Source: Deltaproteobacteria bacterium (GTDB lineage Bacteria > Desulfobacterota > Desulfobacteria > Desulfobacterales > SURF-15). From it: a DNA stretch of 23,628 nt. The stretch's first letter is position 1, and every line of letters begins with the position of its first letter. Of the stretch, positions 21,661 through 23,628 are shown piece by piece. Under the pieces are notes generated by a model. That model saw nothing but the letters and a program-made list of their open reading frames with translations, did no database searches and had not been told where the DNA came from. Made by a program: the position numbers and the translations under genes. Location: positions 1 through 23,628 of the forward strand of contig JAHEHB010000005.1 in NCBI GenBank assembly GCA_024644775.1, given 5' to 3'.

Positions 21661-21852
21661 ATGCAAGAAAGAAAAATACCAGTAAACTGTTGCGATGAAT
21701 GTGGAAACCCATCATTTGCTATATATATCAACGCAGACGGCAAGCTCTGTGATGAGTGTGAAGATAAACGAAGGGGGAGGATAAATGTCGTTTCCAAAGG
21801 TTTCAGAAGCAATCTTAAGAAGGCTGAGTCGATCATCCTACCGACCCTTTGA
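21661..21852 (+). CDS. Small zinc-ribbon-like protein
   Basis: This 63-residue protein is preceded by a very strong ribosome binding site, GGAGGTGA at 21651-21658. It carries CCDECG (10-15) and CDEC (30-33), two Cys-x2-Cys knuckles about 20 residues apart that would form one zinc ribbon. A basic C-terminal half (RRGRINVVSKGFRSNLKK) could contact nucleic acid. No known family is recognised. A sigma-54-like sequence at 21616-21630 ends in GA rather than GC and is not called. It is a single gene followed by about 290 bp of non-coding sequence. Confidence 0.6.
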   Translation: MQERKIPVNCCDECGNPSFAIYINADGKLCDECEDKRRGRINVVSKGFRSNLKKAESIILPTL

Positions 21853-21960
21853 TTTAATTATTTAAGATAAAGATACCTCGCAAATGCAATCCCGGTTTTT
21901 CTTAATCGGTTTTGGTTTCACGCCAATTTGATCAACGCTTAACGCTCACAAGAAATATCC

Positions 21961-22088
21961 CGGTGGGTCTGCGGCAAAAGGCAGACACTGAAGAATTTAT
22001 GCTGTTCACGTTACCCATCCGGTATAAGGCTTGAAATTGAAGAATATTAGGTATATTTTAGCAGATAAGATTTTAAGATTCTTCAGTG
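21961..22088. other. Structured intergenic region with long-range inverted repeat
   Basis: The gap 21853-22143 holds an 11-bp perfect inverted repeat, CACTGAAGAAT (21986-21996) with ATTCTTCAGTG (22078-22088), enclosing 81 nt. Immediately before it a hairpin GTCTGC (21967-21972) / GCAGAC (21981-21986) has an 8-nt loop. Together they resemble a folded RNA or a palindromic repeat. It matches no riboswitch that I can place, and strand is uncertain. Confidence 0.45.
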
Positions 22089-22143
22089 ACTGATCTCAGA
22101 CTGAAGGCGCTAAGCACCGTGCGTTTTGTTTTTGAGGTGTGGT

Positions 22144-22338
22144 ATGCCGTTTGTGAAAGTCCCCGGATTTGCGGGTAAGGTGTATGTTCCTGACGAGAAT
22201 CCGGAAAATTTGAAGAAACATAGCTGTCGGGACTGCTATGCATGCCAGACGTGCAGTGATGACCGGTGTGAGGTATGCCGGGGGGATAAACCGTGCGGTA
22301 AAGAAAAATTACAGAGAAAGGAACGACATAAACGATGA
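22144..22338 (+). CDS. Small Cys-rich protein with seven clustered cysteines
   Basis: This 64-residue protein starts at the ATG at 22144, preceded by GAGGTG. Residues 1-25 (VKVPGFAGKVYVPDENP) are followed by a cysteine block HSCRDCYACQTCSDDRCEVC with a further Cys in GDKPC. That is seven Cys in under 30 residues, spaced C-x2-C-x2-C-x2-C-x4-C-x2-C-x5-C. An iron-sulfur or zinc site is likely. The C-terminus is strongly basic. Its stop overlaps the next ATG (ATGA at 22335-22338), so it is translationally coupled to the alpha/beta hydrolase. No family is recognised; the repeated CxxC resembles a ferredoxin-like or zinc-knuckle fold, but too little is present to choose. Confidence 0.65.
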   Translation: MPFVKVPGFAGKVYVPDENPENLKKHSCRDCYACQTCSDDRCEVCRGDKPCGKEKLQRKERHKR

Positions 22339-23123
22339 AAGTCGATTATTCTGTTCTGGATCGCCCGGAGGTTCTCATGGTTTTGTTTCATCCCAGAGCC
22401 GAAACCAGCGTTTCTCGACCTTCCTCATCGTTTTCGGATGTATCGATTGCCGTTGACGAAGATGTGGTAATCGGTGCCCGGTTTCATTTAGCGGAGAAGA
22501 CGGCACCCAATGTACTTTTCTTTCATGGAAACGGTGAAATTGTATCAGATTATGATGATTTCGGACCGGCCTACAATCGAATGGGTATTAATTTTTTTCC
22601 TGTAGATTATCGTGGATATGGTCGTTCTACCGGTCATCCGACCGTTTCGGGCATGATGAAAGACTGTCATAAGATATTCGAGTTTGCGATCCATTGGCTA
22701 TCAAATAAAGGATATTCGGGGCCATTAATCGTGATGGGACGGTCGCTGGGAAGTGCCTCCGCATTAGAGTTGGCTGGGAATTATGAGGACAGGATTTCGG
22801 GGCTCATCATTGAAAGCGGTTTTGCTTATGCAAGACCGCTGCTAAAGCTTTTGGGTGTGGATACGAAAACGATTGGATTTAGGGAAGAGGAGGGATTTCG
22901 AAACATCGATAAAATAAAGACATTTGATAAGCCCACCTTAATTATCCATGCTGCCCTGGATCATATCATTCCATTTTCAGAGGGCCAGGCATTGTACCAA
23001 ACATGCCCATCTACCGCCAAAACGCTGCTTAAAATTCCAGATGCCAACCATAATGATATTTTTATTCGGGGGTTGTCTGCCTATTTGGAGGCCGTAAAAA
23101 CGCTGGCAGAAACGGTAACGTGA
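22335..23123 (+). CDS. Alpha/beta hydrolase
   Basis: This 262-residue hydrolase has the complete triad: S137 in GRSLG (135-139), D209 (ALDHIIP) and H239 (ANHND). The oxyanion region is FFHGNGE (62-68), followed by DYRGYGRSTG (91-100). There is no signal peptide or membrane segment, so it is cytoplasmic. It resembles the serine aminopeptidase/BAAT-like hydrolases often annotated only as alpha/beta hydrolase; an ester or thioester substrate is plausible. The start overlaps the upstream Cys-rich gene by 4 nt. The contrast with the degenerate hydrolase at 4174 is notable: this one keeps all catalytic residues. Confidence 0.9.
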   Translation: MKVDYSVLDRPEVLMVLFHPRAETSVSRPSSSFSDVSIAVDEDVVIGARFHLAEKTAPNVLFFHGNGEIVSDYDDFGPAYNRMGINFFPVDYRGYGRSTGHPTVSGMMKDCHKIFEFAIHWLSNKGYSGPLIVMGRSLGSASALELAGNYEDRISGLIIESGFAYARPLLKLLGVDTKTIGFREEEGFRNIDKIKTFDKPTLIIHAALDHIIPFSEGQALYQTCPSTAKTLLKIPDANHNDIFIRGLSAYLEAVKTLAETVT

Positions 23124-23156
23124 TAGTATAGGACTTGTATTCTAAGGGGGTAGTCT

Positions 23157-23628
23157 ATGTCACCTAACCGGAAAAATGGCATAACGAACATCTGCATAAT
23201 GGGGGTTGGGGGGGTTGGTGGTTTTTTCGGTGGAAAGATTGCGTACAAGATTGCTACGGAGAGGATTGATGCGACGAAAGTTTACTTTATCGCCCGAGGA
23301 GAACATCTACAAAAGATCCGGTCGGAAGGGTTGATTCTAAATACGGTAGAACATCAAAATATGGTGTGTCACCCATCACTTGCAACAGATAACATCGCTG
23401 AAATACCTTCTCCGGATCTTTGTCTTCTTTGTGTTAAAAGTTACGACTTAGAAAATGCCGTTTCTTCTCTTAAACAAAAAATTACAAACGATACGATTGT
23501 TATTCCGCTCTTAAACGGTGTTGATATTTATGATCGTATCAGAGTTCAGCTAAGCAAGGGGATGGTGCTGCCAGCCTGCGTATATGTGGGGACCCATATC
23601 GAGAAACCGGGTACGGTTAGTCAGATTG
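23157..23628 (+). CDS. Ketopantoate-reductase family protein, N-terminal part
   Basis: The gene is cut off by the right edge; 157 codons are visible and no stop is reached. The ATG at 23157 follows AAGGGGG. The N-terminus contains the NADP site IMGVGGVGGFFGGKIA (about 14-29). FIARGEHLQKIRSEGL follows, with the R-x-x-H pattern of PanE/ApbA proteins, then SPDLCLLCVKSYDLENAV with the conserved Lys, and VIPLLNGVD. The family reduces 2-dehydropantoate to pantoate, but many members act on other 2-oxo acids, so no gene symbol is given. It begins 33 bp after the hydrolase and is probably in the same transcript. Confidence 0.88.
   Translation, partial: MSPNRKNGITNICIMGVGGVGGFFGGKIAYKIATERIDATKVYFIARGEHLQKIRSEGLILNTVEHQNMVCHPSLATDNIAEIPSPDLCLLCVKSYDLENAVSSLKQKITNDTIVIPLLNGVDIYDRIRVQLSKGMVLPACVYVGTHIEKPGTVSQI

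Overview
The window looks like a chromosomal segment of an anaerobic, probably sulfate-reducing deltaproteobacterium (Desulfobacterota, Desulfobacterales-like). This is inferred from several features together: a sigma-54 response regulator beside a soluble hybrid kinase, a corrinoid protein with a UroD-type methyltransferase, an in-frame UGA that reads as selenocysteine, and small Cys-rich proteins typical of that group. No rRNA, tRNA, CRISPR, phage or IS transposase was seen.

Layout. 1-138 (-): start of a secreted protein with Ala-Asp-Gly-Gly repeats. 139-625: a regulatory region with two divergent sigma-54 promoters and helically phased TGCAAC boxes. 626-4070 (+): sigma-54-activating response regulator, then hybrid histidine kinase. 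4174-15525 (+): a long one-direction metabolic cluster. It holds a degenerate alpha/beta-hydrolase, an FAD oxidoreductase, a UGSC-type selenoprotein fused to a second domain, a tandem paralog of that second domain, a CUT1-type ABC importer (binding protein, two permeases, ATPase), a corrinoid protein and a UroD-like methyltransferase. 15909-16469 (+): a sigma-54 promoter, four 20-bp tandem repeats and an NTF2-like gene. 18809-16500 (-): a D-2-hydroxyacid dehydrogenase and a hydroxyacid-oxoacid-transhydrogenase-type iron alcohol dehydrogenase. 21361-19297 (-): an MCE/MlaD-like membrane protein with a KH protein, then two small proteins. 21661-23628 (+): two small Cys-rich proteins, an alpha/beta hydrolase and the start of a ketopantoate-reductase-family gene.

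The central observation is 6331-7938. Conventional gene calling would split it at a UGA at 6622-6624. That UGA lies in a U-G-G-C motif, in frame with conserved-looking sequence on both sides, and a strong stem-loop begins just after it, as expected of a bacterial SECIS. The gene is therefore best read as one 535-residue selenoprotein.

Working model (inference): the importer brings in a small organic compound. The FAD enzyme, the selenoprotein and its paralog carry out a redox or cleavage step. The corrinoid/methyltransferase pair removes a methyl group, and the dehydrogenases on the opposite strand process hydroxy or oxo acids. The substrate cannot be read from sequence. The two-component system most probably controls the divergent secreted protein and itself; a link to the metabolic cluster rests on adjacency only.
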